Counted from the stretch's first letter, positions 20,819 to 32,707 are shown. The stretch: DNA of 64,000 nt from Adiantum capillus-veneris (GCA_014529385.2 CM043949.1:106990554-107054553); one strand, 5' to 3'. Translations and numbers: made by a program. Notes: generated from the sequence alone by a model not told the origin.

Positions 20819-23244
20819 GTTTAAATACTATGCAATCCTTGGCTTGATGACCATACCTCCCACATGCATTGCAATTCCCATTAAATTTTACTCTAAACGT
20901 AGGGCATTCACTAATACTATGTGGACCAAAGCAGAGTGAGCAACATATGATTGTTTTGTGGAGCATGATTGTCTCTAAGACTTTCTTGAATGGCCTTGGT
21001 GAGATCTGCAAAAGTCATCTCATATTTATTTGGCTCTTTAGCAACAGGCTTTATGGTCATTGTCTCATGCCCCGATGCTTGCGAGCTAGTAGATTTAGGC
21101 TCAACAGACACTCTTTCTCCTTGAATCATTAAATTATCCTCCAATTGGATCGCATTGGTGGTGACTGCTTCCCAAGTGCTGATACCTCTAGTGACTAGGC
21201 CATTGTAGATATCCTCATGTTATAGTCCCCTAATAAATCTATTAAGCAATTGATTATTATTGAAGCGCTCATTTGGATTACAATGAGAATTCAAATGCTT
21301 CAAGCGACTAATAAAGTCTCTCAAGGACTATCCTTTCTTTTGTTGGGCTTTTTGGAGCTGAGAGGCTACGTCTCAAAGCACTCCCTCTCGTATGTACTCT
21401 CTCAAGGATAGTCTCCTAAGAGTAGGGTAAATCATTTTCTCTTCCACCCTTAGGGTCCTACACCAATCCTCAGCCTTCCCACTCAAGGTCAGGCTTAAGG
21501 CATTACTCTTATGCAGGTCTTTGTGTTCTCCTAGGGAATCGTATATCTATTCAAATACTTTGATACACTTTCTTACATCCCCGCCTCCACTAAATTTTTG
21601 TGTGAGCTTGACTGTTTGTAGTGCCTTACTTCTAGGCTCTCTATCAGGCGTGTTACACATATTTTCAGCAATAGATCAACTGATATATTGAGCAAATGTT
21701 GGCAAGTCACCCAAGTGAGCAGGTACAGTGGGGACGAGCGCTCTCGAGACTGCATGTGGAATGGGGGTTGGCATCAGGTTACGGGCGATCCTCAGCTCCC
21801 AAGCTAGGTACGATGTTGTGCCATGTGGTGACCCAAAGTTCATATGTGTGGCCCTGGGCATAGCAGATGTGGCATGTGACATGCTAATGCTAGTTGATAT
21901 GGTCTCATTGAAATAAGGGCTTGGACATTGTGGTCGTGGAGCATAAGTTGTTGAAACAATGGGAGGGGTAGGAGCTACATGAGCACGAGGACCTATAGGT
22001 GCATATGATTGATACACACTTGTAGGTATTGTTGTAGGTATTGTTGTAGGTATTGTTGTAGGCATTGGGCCACCATGTAGATGTGCTTTACTAATAAATG
22101 AGGTCCATGGCGTGTTTTTTGTCATGCCCCCATCACTGGGGTAGGCATGGTAGCCGTGCTTTCATCAAGAGAAAGATGAGCTAAGCTTGCAAAGATAAAG
22201 CTATCGCTTGTGGTCATTGAGACCCCTGGCGAAACAACATATGGAGGATCCATCGGCCTTATCGAGGGAGTCTCCATTTGTGATAAAGTTGGTTGCTTAG
22301 CCTTCCCTGTATCCAAGAATCTCACGAGACCCGTTGAAGACATGTGGATCCCTTTGTTCTGCCTCTCCAGCTCAATAACCCTATGGATGACATCACAAAC
22401 TCTTTGTTGTTGCTCCTCTACGCTAGTAGCACCCGATGTGGATTGTAGGACATCTGAGCAATCCACGTGATAGGTGTGACCTGTGTATAGGTCGGTTAAA
22501 GTCTCTGTTTGTAGTTCATACTCCCAATTTTCATTTAGAAACGCTCCATCTAGGATTGAGGTGCTAGGGGTGTCCTTTGAACTAGATACAATGTGACTCT
22601 CTATGGTTTGACTCTTAGTGGTTGATAATTCAAGAGCACTCAATTGCTCGACTAGCATGGATGATGACATAGGGGCCTTCGCCTTTAGTTCTCTCCGTTG
22701 CTCTGCCTTGTGTAAGCTTTCGATTTCCTTTTTCCTAGCTGCAAGGATATATCGCTCAACCTCTTGCACTTCGGCAAGGCTTCTACCATCTGGTGATATA
22801 ACCTCGGAGGGGAATAGCTTTGAAGAGTCAGGGAGTGCAGTGAATGGAGTATTCACATGCACACTCTCCAAGATCATGGGGTCTACATTGGTCATGAATG
22901 GTGATATTACTTCCCACCCCTTCATTTACATCGCTAGCTCCATGTTTGGAGCAAGTGGCTCTACTAAATGTCTCTTTCAAGCGACTAAGCACGCTCGACC
23001 CGGACTGTGGGCCCATGGCATGCATGTCGTGGCTTGAACTATCATGATTAGGCTTTGCATAACCTTCCATGATGTCGTAGTCAGAGGAAGAGTCACTAGA
23101 TGCAATATGTGGGTCCTGAGTGGTACTACCTTGGGTTCCCGCTGAGTGCCTAGAGCCTAATGTGGAGGAACAATGGGTGTCCATGTAAACAAAGACACTC
23201 TCTATATGATCGTCCTCTAGCACACAACCAGAGCATAGGTGCAT
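20819..23244 (-). pseudogene. gag: Gag of Ty3/gypsy family B, copy B1 (truncated)
   Basis: Gag region read from 23244 leftwards, clearly homologous along its length to the B2 Gag at 34120-36937. It contains the shared NENWEYELQTETLTDLYTG block, a Pro/Ser/Thr-rich middle with a threefold IPTT coding repeat (about 22024-22065), a capsid segment in broken frames (21200-21660), and two zinc knuckles (C-S-L-C-F-G-P-H and CNACGRYGHQAKDC). Compared with B2 it has about 70 extra residues after PSEVISPDGRS, forming a charged helix. Frameshifts and stops occur near 22925, 22125 and 21660. The copy ends abruptly after KDCIVFKR at about 20818, so pol is missing. Confidence 0.85.
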
Positions 23245-23595
23245 GTGACCTCAACACCCTAAAAGTGTTGGTGGGTGCCTTGAAGGCCGCTCACCTAGTT
23301 TTCTGGGTGTTTTCAACCCAAATTTACTTTCAATTTTTTGGTTTTTTGGTCCTTTTTCTAACCAAGCCACGGAATATGGCGTGTGATAGCTCAAAACGAG
23401 CGTCTTGGTTAGAGGGACATGCCAGGCTTTACAACCCCCAATTTGATTACTTAAAGCCCTCAAATCCAAAAAATAGTCTTTTTCTAATCAAGAAGAAGGC
23501 TAAAATTAGTAAGTTCAAGGGTGTAAGTGTGAAGGGAAGGGTGGAGGACTTGAAGGACTTGTCCCACGCCCTCCCTTCACCTTGAGGAGGTAGTC

Positions 23596-23648
<53 letters not shown>

Positions 23649-24239
23649 GTGTCTATACTATATCATAAGACTGAGGACTAAGGCTTGGGCCCGGGCTCGG
23701 GGAATGATCCCGATCCCTTCTTTTTAATATAAACTTTTTTGTTTTTGAAATTTCTTTTTTATCTCAATTTTTTTCGAGCGTAAAAAAAAAAAGGACTTTA
23801 TATGGATAAGGTTGTGTTGCGTGGGTGCTCACGCGCACAGAGCCTGTCTAAGGCACGCAGCTACACCTCAAAACTACATCACACTAACAACACTAACATT
23901 GCACACTAACTAACACTGCACAACATTGTCCACTGCAAACAACTTGCACATTCTAGAGCTACTAACACTAACAAAACCTGCTAAAACCTGCACATCGTAG
24001 AGCTTGATAGATCTAACAAAACCTGCTAACACCTGCACATTGCAGCCACTAATAGATCTAACAAAACCTGCTAAAACCTGCACATTGTAGCCACTAACAG
24101 ATCTAACAAAACCTGTTAAAACCTGCACATTATAGCCACTAATTGATCTAATCCAAACTAAAAAAAAATTCAAAAACAAATGAAAAGAATGGCTTCAAGA
24201 GGCAGCACAAAGTGCTCCTCAAGCTTAGTGCAAGGCAAT
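23245..24239 (-). other. Untranslated leader of element B1
   Basis: Leader between PBS and Gag. It aligns with the B2 leader at its Gag-proximal end (about 23245-23580) and around a GATCCCGATC word (23708). It contains a (TA)n run at 23595-23645 and a 45-bp tandem repeat listed separately. The plus-strand open frames here are shadows. Confidence 0.7.
23943..24153 (-). repeat. 45-bp tandem repeat, about 4.7 copies, in B1 leader
   Basis: Units recur exactly every 45 bp (AGATCTA words at 24009, 24054 and 24099 and a variant at 24144). Because 45 is a multiple of three, the minus strand stays open for 89 codons (24179-23910), giving 15-residue repeats of the pattern FVRSISGYNVQVLAG. The start codon lies about 60 bp after the PBS. 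The B2 leader has instead short degenerate repeats around TGTGCAGAAAAYGAAAT (37479-37645). Confidence 0.9.
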
Positions 24240-24256
24240 CCCCGGTAGCGGTGCCA
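24240..24256 (-). promoter_or_regulatory. Primer binding site, tRNA-Asp type (element B1)
   Basis: On the minus strand it reads TGGCACCGCTACCGGGG, three mismatches from the TGGCGCCGTTGCCGGGG site used by Tat/Athila-like elements that prime with tRNA-Asp. Five bases separate it from the LTR end. Confidence 0.85.
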
Positions 24257-24261
24257 TAAAA

Positions 24262-24821
24262 TGTGTGCTTGTACTGCACGTGTTGGAGGTTGGGAACTTG
24301 TCGAACACTGTGTGCGAGCCACGAATCGTTGCAAACACACAACTAGACTATCCTAGTAAGCTCAAAGGGGCAATGGTGTGTCACTTACCACTCAATGCTT
24401 TGCGTCGTGAAGAATTTTGTGCCGCAAAGAAGAGGGAGCCGTTGTCGCCGCGCTCAATCGCCTTGCCGTCGTAATGCACGATCTCTCTCTCTCTCTCTCT
24501 CTCAACCATACACACACACAAACACTCGTGTGAGCACACGATGGAGAAGAAGGTAGAGGTAGAGCAAGAGCACTTCTTTAGCATGCACCTCAAGAATGAG
24601 GATTTTAGGTCAAAATGGACCTTTTATATGAATCTGGACCATTCACATATTGGCACCCAAGTGTGGCGGGTCATAGCAAAAATAATGTAAAAAAGAGATA
24701 AGTGGTGTGCCTCTCATCGATGATCACCTACGCATCTATAGGATTCACAAGCACGGTCCATGACTCAAATAAAGTGATAAGGTGTCCATCAAAGTGATAG
24801 GGTGTCCGTAAGTGGTTAACA
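24262..24821 (-). repeat. 5' LTR of element B1
   Basis: A 560-bp LTR that in element orientation begins TGTTAACC (24821) and ends GCACACA (24262). It aligns with the two LTRs of B2, including a conserved minus-strand TATAAAAG box at 24621-24628 and the CTCATCG...ATCACC block near 24714. It contains a short (CT)n run at 24481-24504. It abuts Gag sequence of element D on its right, so B1 also inserted in or next to D. Confidence 0.88.
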
Positions 24822-25245
24822 GACACAAAGAGCAAGAATTGGATCATCATAGATCCACGCTTGGGGGAAGATCCAGTGATTCAAAGATTGCTTTGCCAAT
24901 GTTCAAAGGTAGTAAGAAGGATGACCCACATGTGAAATTTTCAGATCCAGTGATCTACAGATTGCTTTTCCAATCTTCAAAGGTAGTAAGAGGGATGACC
25001 CATATGTGCATATCCAAGCCTTTGAACAATATGCTGAATTGAAGGATATTGATGAGATTGAGTGAGGTGAATACTTCCCACAAACTTTGAAGGATGCAGT
25101 CAGGAAGTTGTATAACCGCTATCCAACATGCAAGCTTCGGACCTACAACAAGTTGAAAATGGCATTCCTAGTAGAGTACAATGAGAACGCAGGGATGAAG
25201 TTATCCTCTACGAGATGCATAAGATTAAGCAGGGAAAGTTATCGG
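24822..25245 (+). pseudogene. gag: Gag of old Ty3/gypsy element D, left fragment
   Basis: Plus-strand Gag sequence with ALPMFKGSKKDDPHV at the start of the capsid region and LYNRYPTCKLRTYNKLKMAF further on. A 74-bp tandem duplication (24869-25016) and frame changes mark it as old. It stops at the target site ATCGG (25241-25245) of element B2 and continues at 38376. Across the junction, with one target copy removed, the frame reads K-L-S-V-R-S-Y without interruption, proving that 24.8 and 38.4 kb were once contiguous. Its 5' end is cut by the LTR of B1. Confidence 0.85.
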
Positions 25246-25503
25246 TGTGCGCGTCTGCCGCACGTGTCGGAGCTAGGGACTTGCCGAGCACCGTGTGCGA
25301 GCCACGAAGGCTGCAAGCACACAACTAGCAGGCCTAGCAAGCTCACAGAGAGCAGGGGTGTGTCACTCACCTCCCTGCGCTTGTCGCCGTGAAGGATTCC
25401 TCGCCGCCGCGAAGAAGAGGGAGCCGCCGTCGTACTACGCTCAACGCAGGTGCCGTCACAATGCTCGATCACACACACACACTCTCTCCCTCTCTCCCTC
25501 AAG

Positions 25504-25545
<42 letters not shown>

Positions 25546-25842
25546 TGAGCACACAATGGAGATGGGGATGGAGATAGGGCAAGAGCACTTCTTCTATTGC
25601 ACACTGAGAGAATAGGTCAATTTTAGGTTTAGGTGACTTTTATATGAGCTCGTCCCATTCACATTTGGGCGCCCATGCTTAGCCAACTAACCCTTGCATG
25701 TTCCAGTTAGAGTGCGCCTCTCATCGGCGATCACTCTACCCTTTTCCTATTGGACCGACAAGCCCGGTGCCTGACTCTACTAAATAAATAATATGTCGTC
25801 CGTCGTAGGCGATAGGGTGTCCGTGAGCCACGAGGGTTAACA
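25246..25842 (-). repeat. 3' LTR of element B2
   Basis: 597 bp, beginning TGTTAACC on the minus strand at 25842 and ending CACA at 25246. It has a minus-strand TATAAAAG box at 25637-25644 and a (CA)n run at about 25511-25542. Length differs from the 5' LTR mainly through the (CA)n run and a few small indels. Confidence 0.93.
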
Positions 25843-25844
25843 TG

Positions 25845-25854
25845 CCCCCCTTCC
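25845..25854 (-). promoter_or_regulatory. Polypurine tract of element B2
   Basis: Minus strand GGAAGGGGGG, two bases from the TG that opens the 3' LTR. This is the expected primer site for plus-strand DNA synthesis. Confidence 0.85.
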
Positions 25855-27065
25855 TGATGTAGATTCCGTCCTCGGAAGCTATTGAGTTGAAGCTTGTTAT
25901 GTCCATGTTGTAGAGCATCTGGATTTGAATCTGCAAGGCAAAGTCACTGTTTCAGCACAAGCGGAATTATATGGCCATAAATCATGAGGGGAATGTAAAG
26001 TACATGTGGAAATGAGTAAATGCAAGATTTATGAAATGTTAGACTGCCATTAAGGACAAATAAATCGCACTTTGAGTAAATTAATTAATCAAGAGTTTTG
26101 GGCTTATGGGTGAGTCTATCAATTAGTTAGCTATGACTAAGGTTAAAACAACTACTCTAGTACTAGCTAAGCTAAGAAGATTATGTAAATGCAAGATTCC
26201 CTAATTGTGCTTTTCAGCTTTGATTAGCCAACTAGCTCTCACAACTGCAAACAAAAGCTTGAAATGTTAATTGTAAGCTCGATGGAAGTCTTTTAAATGT
26301 CATTCATTTTTTATTTTATTTTTTTTCTTTTTTACTTTGGTTCACAATCATTTGACGTGTGTGCTTATTTTGTATGTCCGGAGCTTTTTGCTTCTCAAAG
26401 AAAAGCGCCCACACTGGGAACCTCTAGGGCTCTAGTACCATAGACAATACATGTGAGTGAAGTACCAAATCAAGCCAGGATTTCTCTTCCAGCATTAGAT
26501 TTTTCATTTGTGGCACTTATGTTTTTTGCTTCCATTTCCTTTGTATTCTCACTAGTGTTTTTGTTGTTTAAGTGAGCAAGCTTCTCTATGCCTTAAACAT
26601 TCCTAAGGTCTCAAATACTCAGATAATTTTATCAGCTAGGCCTAGTGGTCAAGTAAATGAGTTAACCTAAAGTCACGGTCTCCTAATCTCAAGGCTCATC
26701 CATAAGATTAAACTCTAGTTCCATCAACTTAAGCAAAGACAAATTTATACATCTATAATGACAGATAACAAACATAACTATTGTACTCAAACAAACCATG
26801 AAAAATCATTATTAGCAATTATACATATCCACCAACATGAATCATGGAAAGTAGTACACCTGGAGGTATGGAGTTGCTCATTTCGTCGAAGCAGATGTCC
26901 TCAGCCATGTGGATGGAAATCCATATAAGTCCTACCTAACACATCCAAAAAACAAGCACTATACCTCTAGGAGGCATGTCAGTGTGAAAAAATTAAAACT
27001 CCTAGAAAACAAACTCAAAACACAATCCAGACCCCTAACCTACCTATCTGCCATCCCTTTTAGAA
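25855..27065 (-). other. 3' untranslated region of element B2
   Basis: A 1.2-kb AT-rich stretch between the accessory ORF and the PPT. No coding signal, repeat array or RNA gene was recognised. Confidence 0.6.
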
Positions 27066-27490
27066 TCAAGGAAAGAGGATATTATATAAACCGGGTGGCC
27101 ACCCTAAGGCTAGGCCCCTATCCTCATCATCTAGATAAACGAAATCATTTTCCGTGAGGCCATAGTCTTCCTCGGTCTCTATTATTTCTTCTTCATCGTC
27201 CTCTTGCGCAAGTGTGTTAATCAAGAACCTTGCGATGCGTGGATACTCATCTTGTACAAAAGAATAAGCATGTGCCACCGGAGAAACATTCGCTATACTG
27301 GGTAGGGATCACTAGTTATCCCTAGACGTATCAGCCATTCTAACTCCTCAAAATTTCGCTCACGCGCAAGTCTCTCTACCAAATCCCATTCGCAAGAAAG
27401 TACAGGGTAGCATATGTGAAACACTTGAGAGAAAGAAAAAGGGTACCTTTCATAAAAAATAGAAGCGCATGCCTCTGGTGAACTAGCCAT
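27066..27490 (-). pseudogene. Accessory ORF of unknown function in the 3' part of B2
   Basis: Starts with ATG at 27490 and runs sense to the element. First part (27490-27293): MASSPEACASIFYERYPFSF, then WDLVERLARERNFEELEWLI, a likely amphipathic helix. A frame change near 27295 leads to a second part (about 27297-27066) with EYPRIARFLINTLAQ and a very acidic EDDEEEIIETEEDYG stretch, ending GLYNILFP. Together about 140 residues. No signal peptide or membrane segment is visible, so it does not look like an envelope protein. I do not recognise the family. It may be an element accessory protein or a captured host fragment. Confidence 0.55.
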
Positions 27491-27855
27491 CTCTGAGAAT
27501 ACAGATAGATTTGGTTAGGTCTTTAAAACATGAGTTGTTTTTGTGTGCTGCTTGATGTGACATGGTGAATTTAGACTTATGTGTAGGATTTGATAGGGTG
27601 CTCTCTCGTTGCTAGTCGCTCTTGCTCTTTTACTCTTTTTAAAAAAAATATTTTTTTTGTTTGTTTGCTAGAACTAGTATAAGGCTTTATATATACATTC
27701 CCTAGGATTGGAGATTGAGAGGTCATGGAGGAAGGTTGAGAGGGAAGCAAGTGAATGATGGATGTCAGCAAACACTCCCCCCTTCCTTGGGTAGATCATA
27801 CCTTTTGGAATGATGTCGTCACCTTTTGAAACCAATTGTTCCAAGTTGTTATGGG
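27491..27855 (-). other. Spacer between the B2 pol tail and accessory ORF
   Basis: Short overlapping frames (27577-27771 and 27674-27871) may be the decayed end of the pol tail. A T-rich run lies at about 27640-27660. Nothing else is supported. Confidence 0.45.
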
Positions 27856-29055
27856 TCAAGGCTTTAACCAATAGTTTTTGATCGCCCTATGTGTTTCATC
27901 TAGTTGCAAGGGTGGTAAGGTACTCTTCCATGATTTTATTTGCAACATTGTTGTAGGTCGTGAACCTACAACGGGAGGTGCAAACTCTTTCTTGCTTGTA
28001 TGGATATGTACAATGGTAGGTGGAGGTTGTGTCGAAGCTTCTATCTGCGTATAGGAACTACATGAAGAGCAAGAAGCTTCATTTGATTTCCCTGTTCCTG
28101 AGCTAGGTGGAACAAATCGTTCTTTCTTTGGTACCCAAACTAGCTCTAGAGCGGGTGTGTAACATTCCGTGATTTTTTCCTTTCCACGATTTTCAATTTG
28201 TTTTGGAGCCACAGGATTGGGTTTACATGGGCCAGGTGACAGGTAAGAGTACAATTTACGTTTGGGCACCCAGATTTGATCATTTCCTTCATAGTATCCT
28301 TGGCCTTCCAATAGTCGTTTAGGAATCCAACGCAATGTTTCTTTACATTTCTTGGAGTGAGTGAGACGTTTCTTACGAGGCTTCCGTTTTTTAGCATCAG
28401 CCATGGTCACTACAGAAGCTTTAGGGACCCACTTGTATGTTTTCTTTGTTATATTAGGATGGTTCTTGTGTGTCTCAAGCTTTCTTTCAACTACATCTGT
28501 TGAAGCTCTAGAGAGTTGGGCTATGGGGATGTATGGTTCAACCTCCTGGACATGCAATGTCTTGGGTTTTATTTCCTTAGGCAATATCTCAGGGACTATG
28601 GCTTGAGTAGGGATAAGAGTTGGTTTTTGCGCTGTGACACCCCCAGTCCCCAAATCAATAGTGCATCTGCTGGCTATCATCCACGTGCGTCCTAGGTTTA
28701 TATTACCCTCCATAGTTCCAGTAGGCATGACCAAAAAGCCTTGAGCTACAACCCCGTTGTCATAACTGGTAGAAGTGTGCTAGATTCCAGTAGGCATGAC
28801 CAAAAAGCCTTGAGCTACAACCCCATTGTCATAACTGATAGAAGTGTGCTAGATTCCAAAAACCGTAGTTTTTTTCTTGTTGACACCCTTGACTTGGATA
28901 ATACTCTCAAATAGAGGTGGCTTCCCTAACTGACACCACACCCCATATGATAGCAGATTATATTTAGCACTCGTGTCCAATAAGGCGTTATATAGCACTT
29001 TTCCATAGGCACTATTTAACTCAATAGGGTATCGTAGAGGCGTGTCAGAGTCCAA
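27856..29055 (-). pseudogene. pol: Second retropepsin-like domain and W-x-P-K tail of B2
   Basis: Downstream of integrase, minus-strand frame 29055-28849 reads NALLDTSAKYNLLS, matching a retropepsin active site with D-T-S-A in place of D-T-G-A. It continues, past stops and a 69-bp tandem duplication (28716-28853), into a segment with INLGRTW at about 28690, which fits the LGxxW C-terminal motif of retropepsins. Then come about 250 residues (28600-27860) rich in Lys and Pro with four W-[VI]-P-K motifs: KWVPK, RWIPK, IWVPK and VWVPK. The same arrangement follows integrase in element C. The role is unknown; the known protease of B2 lies far upstream at 32708-33139. Confidence 0.75.
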
Positions 29056-29070
29056 CCAATCATCCTCTGT

Positions 29071-30762
29071 TTAAACGTGGAATGCATGTGTAACTCCAAG
29101 GTTAGCCTCTCGTTGGCGTCTTATGCGTTGTTGGCGCTCTTTCGCCTCAGCTTGAGCTTGTATCTTTTTCAATTCTGTTTGAGCCTTGGCTATCTTTTTC
29201 GTATGGATGGTACTTAGCTCCTCTTGGCTTAAAGGATCATAGTATCTTTTAAATTTGCTCCCATTGAGGAATCCAATGGTTTCAACTCCATCAAGAGTCT
29301 CCACACGAATGGTTCCTTGTGGGGTGATCTCACATACTCTATATGGTCCTTTTCCCGCATATGTCAACTTTTTCTTTTTGTTACGCACTCCATACATAAG
29401 GACTTTATCACCAACATTGATATCTTTGTTCTTTAGCTGATGGTCAAACCATTTCTTCCTCCTATCTTTCTCCACAAGTGCATTTTGCACAGCTAATTGC
29501 CACTCTTCATCTAGCCTTTCAAGGATATATAATTGCTCAACTAAAGGGTTACCATCCCAAGCTTCTTGAGAAGCTACTCGAAGACTAGGAACGACAAACT
29601 CCCATGGCATAACCGCTTATTGGCCATACACCATCTTAAACGGTGTGCAATTAATGGCAACTATGTACGCAGTACGATAAGCCCATAAAGCTGAAGTTAA
29701 CTTTAAATACCAATCTGTGCGATGAGCTTCCACCGTTTTGGTCAAGATAGAGATTAAGGTTTTATTGGTGCTCTCAGCTTGGCCATTTGCTTGCGGATAA
29801 TAAGGTGTGGACTTATGGTGAGCTATCATGAAGTTAGTAGTGAGTTCTTTGATTACTCCATTTATAAAATGAGTACCATTGTCACTCACAATGTCAAAGG
29901 GACAACCAAATCTTGTAATAATGTTCTCAAAGAGAAACTTGGCAGTTGACCTCGCATCAGCCTTTCGTGTCGCCCTGGCTTCCGCCCACTTTGTTACATA
30001 GTCAGTGGAAACGATAATATATCGAGATTGAGTGCTACGAGCTGCCGGACTAATTGGGCCTACAAAGTCCAAACCCCATTTTTCAAATGGTTGAGTCACT
30101 TTAACAGGATGTAAGGGCATCCTATCCTTTCGTTGAGTGATCTTGTAACGTTGGCATTCATCACATCCTTTTGCAAAAAGTGATGCATCCTTAAATAAGG
30201 TTGGCCACCAATAGCCTGATTGCAACACCTTCCTAGCTATTAGTCCCCCAGAGAAATGTCCTCCGGCTATACCCATGTGGGCTTCTTGCAGTATGTACAA
30301 ATACTCATCCTCACGGGCACAACGTCTCAGAAGATCGTCCTTCCCTAGCCTGTAGAGAGTTCCTGCAATGAGAGAGTAAGGTTCAGATTCTTTTAACAGT
30401 TTTCGAGCTATGTCCTTACGAAGCTCTTTGGGTGGAAAACCATTAATTAGAAAGTTCACAATCTTCTCACTCCATTCAGGTATGGTTTCGACTAGGAATA
30501 GAGAAGTATCGGGTAATTCATCATCGACTCCAGTAGGGGCTTCACCATTGGGTATGCGAGACAAATGATCCGCCATGACATGTCTTTTACCAGGTCTCAC
30601 CACAATGGTAAAATCAAACTCAAGGAGAATTAGCAACCATTGTGTAATTCTTCCCGTGGAACAAGGTTTATTTACGAGATACAACAAGGCTTGATGATCA
30701 ACATAGAAAACAAACTTGTTGGCCAGAAGGTAGTAGCGAAATTTATTCACTGTATAAATCAT
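29071..30762 (-). pseudogene. pol: RNase H end and integrase of B2
   Basis: 30762-29617 starts in RNase H (FVFYVDHQALLYLVNK and ADHLSR), passes a linker, and enters integrase with one zinc-binding module (H-x6-H in AHMGIAGGHFS, then C-x2-C in GCDECQ). The catalytic core follows: GLDFVGP, the DNGTHF strand, and NGQAESTNK with the Glu. A stop near 29614 separates 29610-29071, which has a C-terminal GPYRVCEITPQGTIRVETLDG stretch (GPY/F-like module) and a basic coiled end. Catalytic residues D, D and E all appear present. Function: insertion of element DNA into the host chromosome. Confidence 0.92.
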
Positions 30763-30774
30763 ACCTAAACCTTC

Positions 30775-31854
30775 TCACTCTGTAGTGGTGTAGTTTCTCT
30801 CGACATCATTCAATTGACGACTTGCAAAGCTGATGGGGTAGTCCAATTTATGTTCTCCTGGTTGAGATAGAACACACCCAATAGCAAAGTTTGATGCATC
30901 AATATGCACATGGAAAATTACATTCCAATCGGGCACTCGTAGAATAGGAGCGCTAGTTAAGGTCTTTTTCAATGACTCATAAGCATAGTCACACTCCGCA
31001 GTCCAGTGGAACTCAATAAGAAGCTCGTACAAAGGACGAGCTATCTCGGCGAAGTTTAAAATAAACCGTCAGTAATAACCAACATGGCCCATGAATCTTT
31101 GAACTCCCTTATAGTTTGTAGGTGGTGGCAATTCAGCAATGGCTTTAATTTTGCTCTCATCTGTGGAAATCCCATTTTTGGACACTATATGCCCTAAAAT
31201 GACTCCATGTTTAACCCAAAAATTGGCATTTGAAAGGACTTAAGGAGATGTGATACAATCTGCACTTCTCAAACACTTTTCGTAAGCATGATAGATGTTC
31301 TTTCCAAGAGAATAAACACAAAGGTCATCTAAGAAAGCTTCGCAAAACTCCCTCAAATATTCTCTAAAAGCAATGTTTATTAATCTTTGAAAGGTAGCAG
31401 GGGCATTGGTTAAGCCAAAGGCCATAACACGGAATGCAAACACTCCAAATTCGGTTATAAAGGCTGTTTTAGCTTGGTCCTCTAGCGCAATTGTGATTTG
31501 ATTGTAGCCAGAGTACCCATCTAAAAAGCTATAAGCTTCCTTTCCTGCAACTCTTTCAAGCACATGTTCCGAATATGGCAAGGGATAATGGTCCCTCCTA
31601 GTGGCGGCATTGACCTTCTTGAGATCTACGCACACTCTGAGTTTCCCATTCTTTTTTGGCACAATCACTATTGGAGACACCCATTCTGAGTGCTCAATAG
31701 GGTATATGAATCCGCATTCCACAAGCTTTTCAATCTCTTCTTGAACGATCTTTGCATATTTAGGATTCATTGGGTAGGGTCGTTGCTGAACTGGTTTGGC
31801 CATGCTATTCATGGGGATTGTGTGCTGCACCACGGAAGGTGGAATACCTTTCAT
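30775..31854 (-). pseudogene. pol: Reverse transcriptase and RNase H start of B2
   Basis: 31854-31240 covers RT fingers and palm: SPIVIVPKKNGKLRVCVDL, then FGLTNAPATFQ and the catalytic box FLDD (variant of YMDD). A frame change near 31240 leads into GHIVSKNGIST and FMGHVGYY in another frame. 31032-30775 continues with the RNase H strand HVHIDASNFAIGCVLSQ. A stop at about 30772 interrupts before the rest of RNase H. Gene order protease-RT-RNase H-integrase is that of Ty3/gypsy. Confidence 0.92.
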
Positions 31855-31935
31855 ATCATGATATGTCCAAGCAAATATATCCGTGAATTCCTTGAGAAGT
31901 TCTTTAAGTCCTTTTGTTGTTGAGCTAACTCTCGA

Positions 31936-32707
31936 TCATTGTCGTCTCCTTACGGTACGGCTCAACCTTGGCTTCTTTGTAGCCTCTAGTTGTGCGATGT
32001 CAATGGGTTGTGGACTACACCACATAACGCTTTGAAGGTATTCACCCCAGTTATCTACCAACTTTCGATGAGCATCACATGCCCCTATATAATTAAGCCA
32101 TTCTGCGGTAGATTTCTTTTCATTTATTCTAGCACGCACATTTGCTCAATATCCTCGCCTCTTATATCTCTTACTCTTCTTGTTTAATTCTCGATTACGG
32201 TGGATTTCTAGTGAAGACTCACTAGATGAATCACTACTTGTGTCTTCTGCTCCCTTGGATAGATTATCATCTAGGTTACCACTGGGCCCTGAATGGTTTG
32301 TCCCCACATTTGCACTAAGATTTAACTCAGATTCTTCGTCCTCAAAGTCAATTTCAACTAATGATTCTGACCCCAAATCGTGTGGGCTATAGTCTTGTGA
32401 GGCGCTACTGGTTTCAATGCCAATCAAACTTTCATCTTGTAGATCATCAGAAGCTATATGCCTTGCTTCTAGCATGTTTAAGGGTACAAGTGGTGGTATT
32501 TCATCCCCCTCAGGTGTTACCCAGGTCGTCCCCCTATTTCCCCAAGTGTCGATGGTTGCTGCTAGGTGGACCCAATCCACATTGTCCAACTCAGTCATCC
32601 CAGGAAGTACATCCATATAAGGAGAATCTTTCCCAACATCAGTGTCCGCTTTACACGTGTAACAATACTGCAATGGGGCCGAGTGAACTATGGTGTCAGA
32701 TCTATGA
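31936..32707 (-). pseudogene. pol: Linker region between protease and RT of B2
   Basis: Frames 32754-32146 and 32139-31936 hold an acidic, Ser-rich stretch with MLEARHIASDDLQDES and a basic end, KKSKRYKRRGY. It corresponds in position to the long acidic segment after protease in element C (about 56600-57033). No catalytic motif is seen. Confidence 0.7.

Noticed and set aside
23943-24153. CRISPR or centromeric satellite
   Set aside because: Only about five 45-bp units directly abutting one another, located in a retroelement leader.
27066-27490. Envelope-like gene of B2
   Set aside because: No signal peptide, membrane span or glycoprotein-like cysteine pattern is seen.
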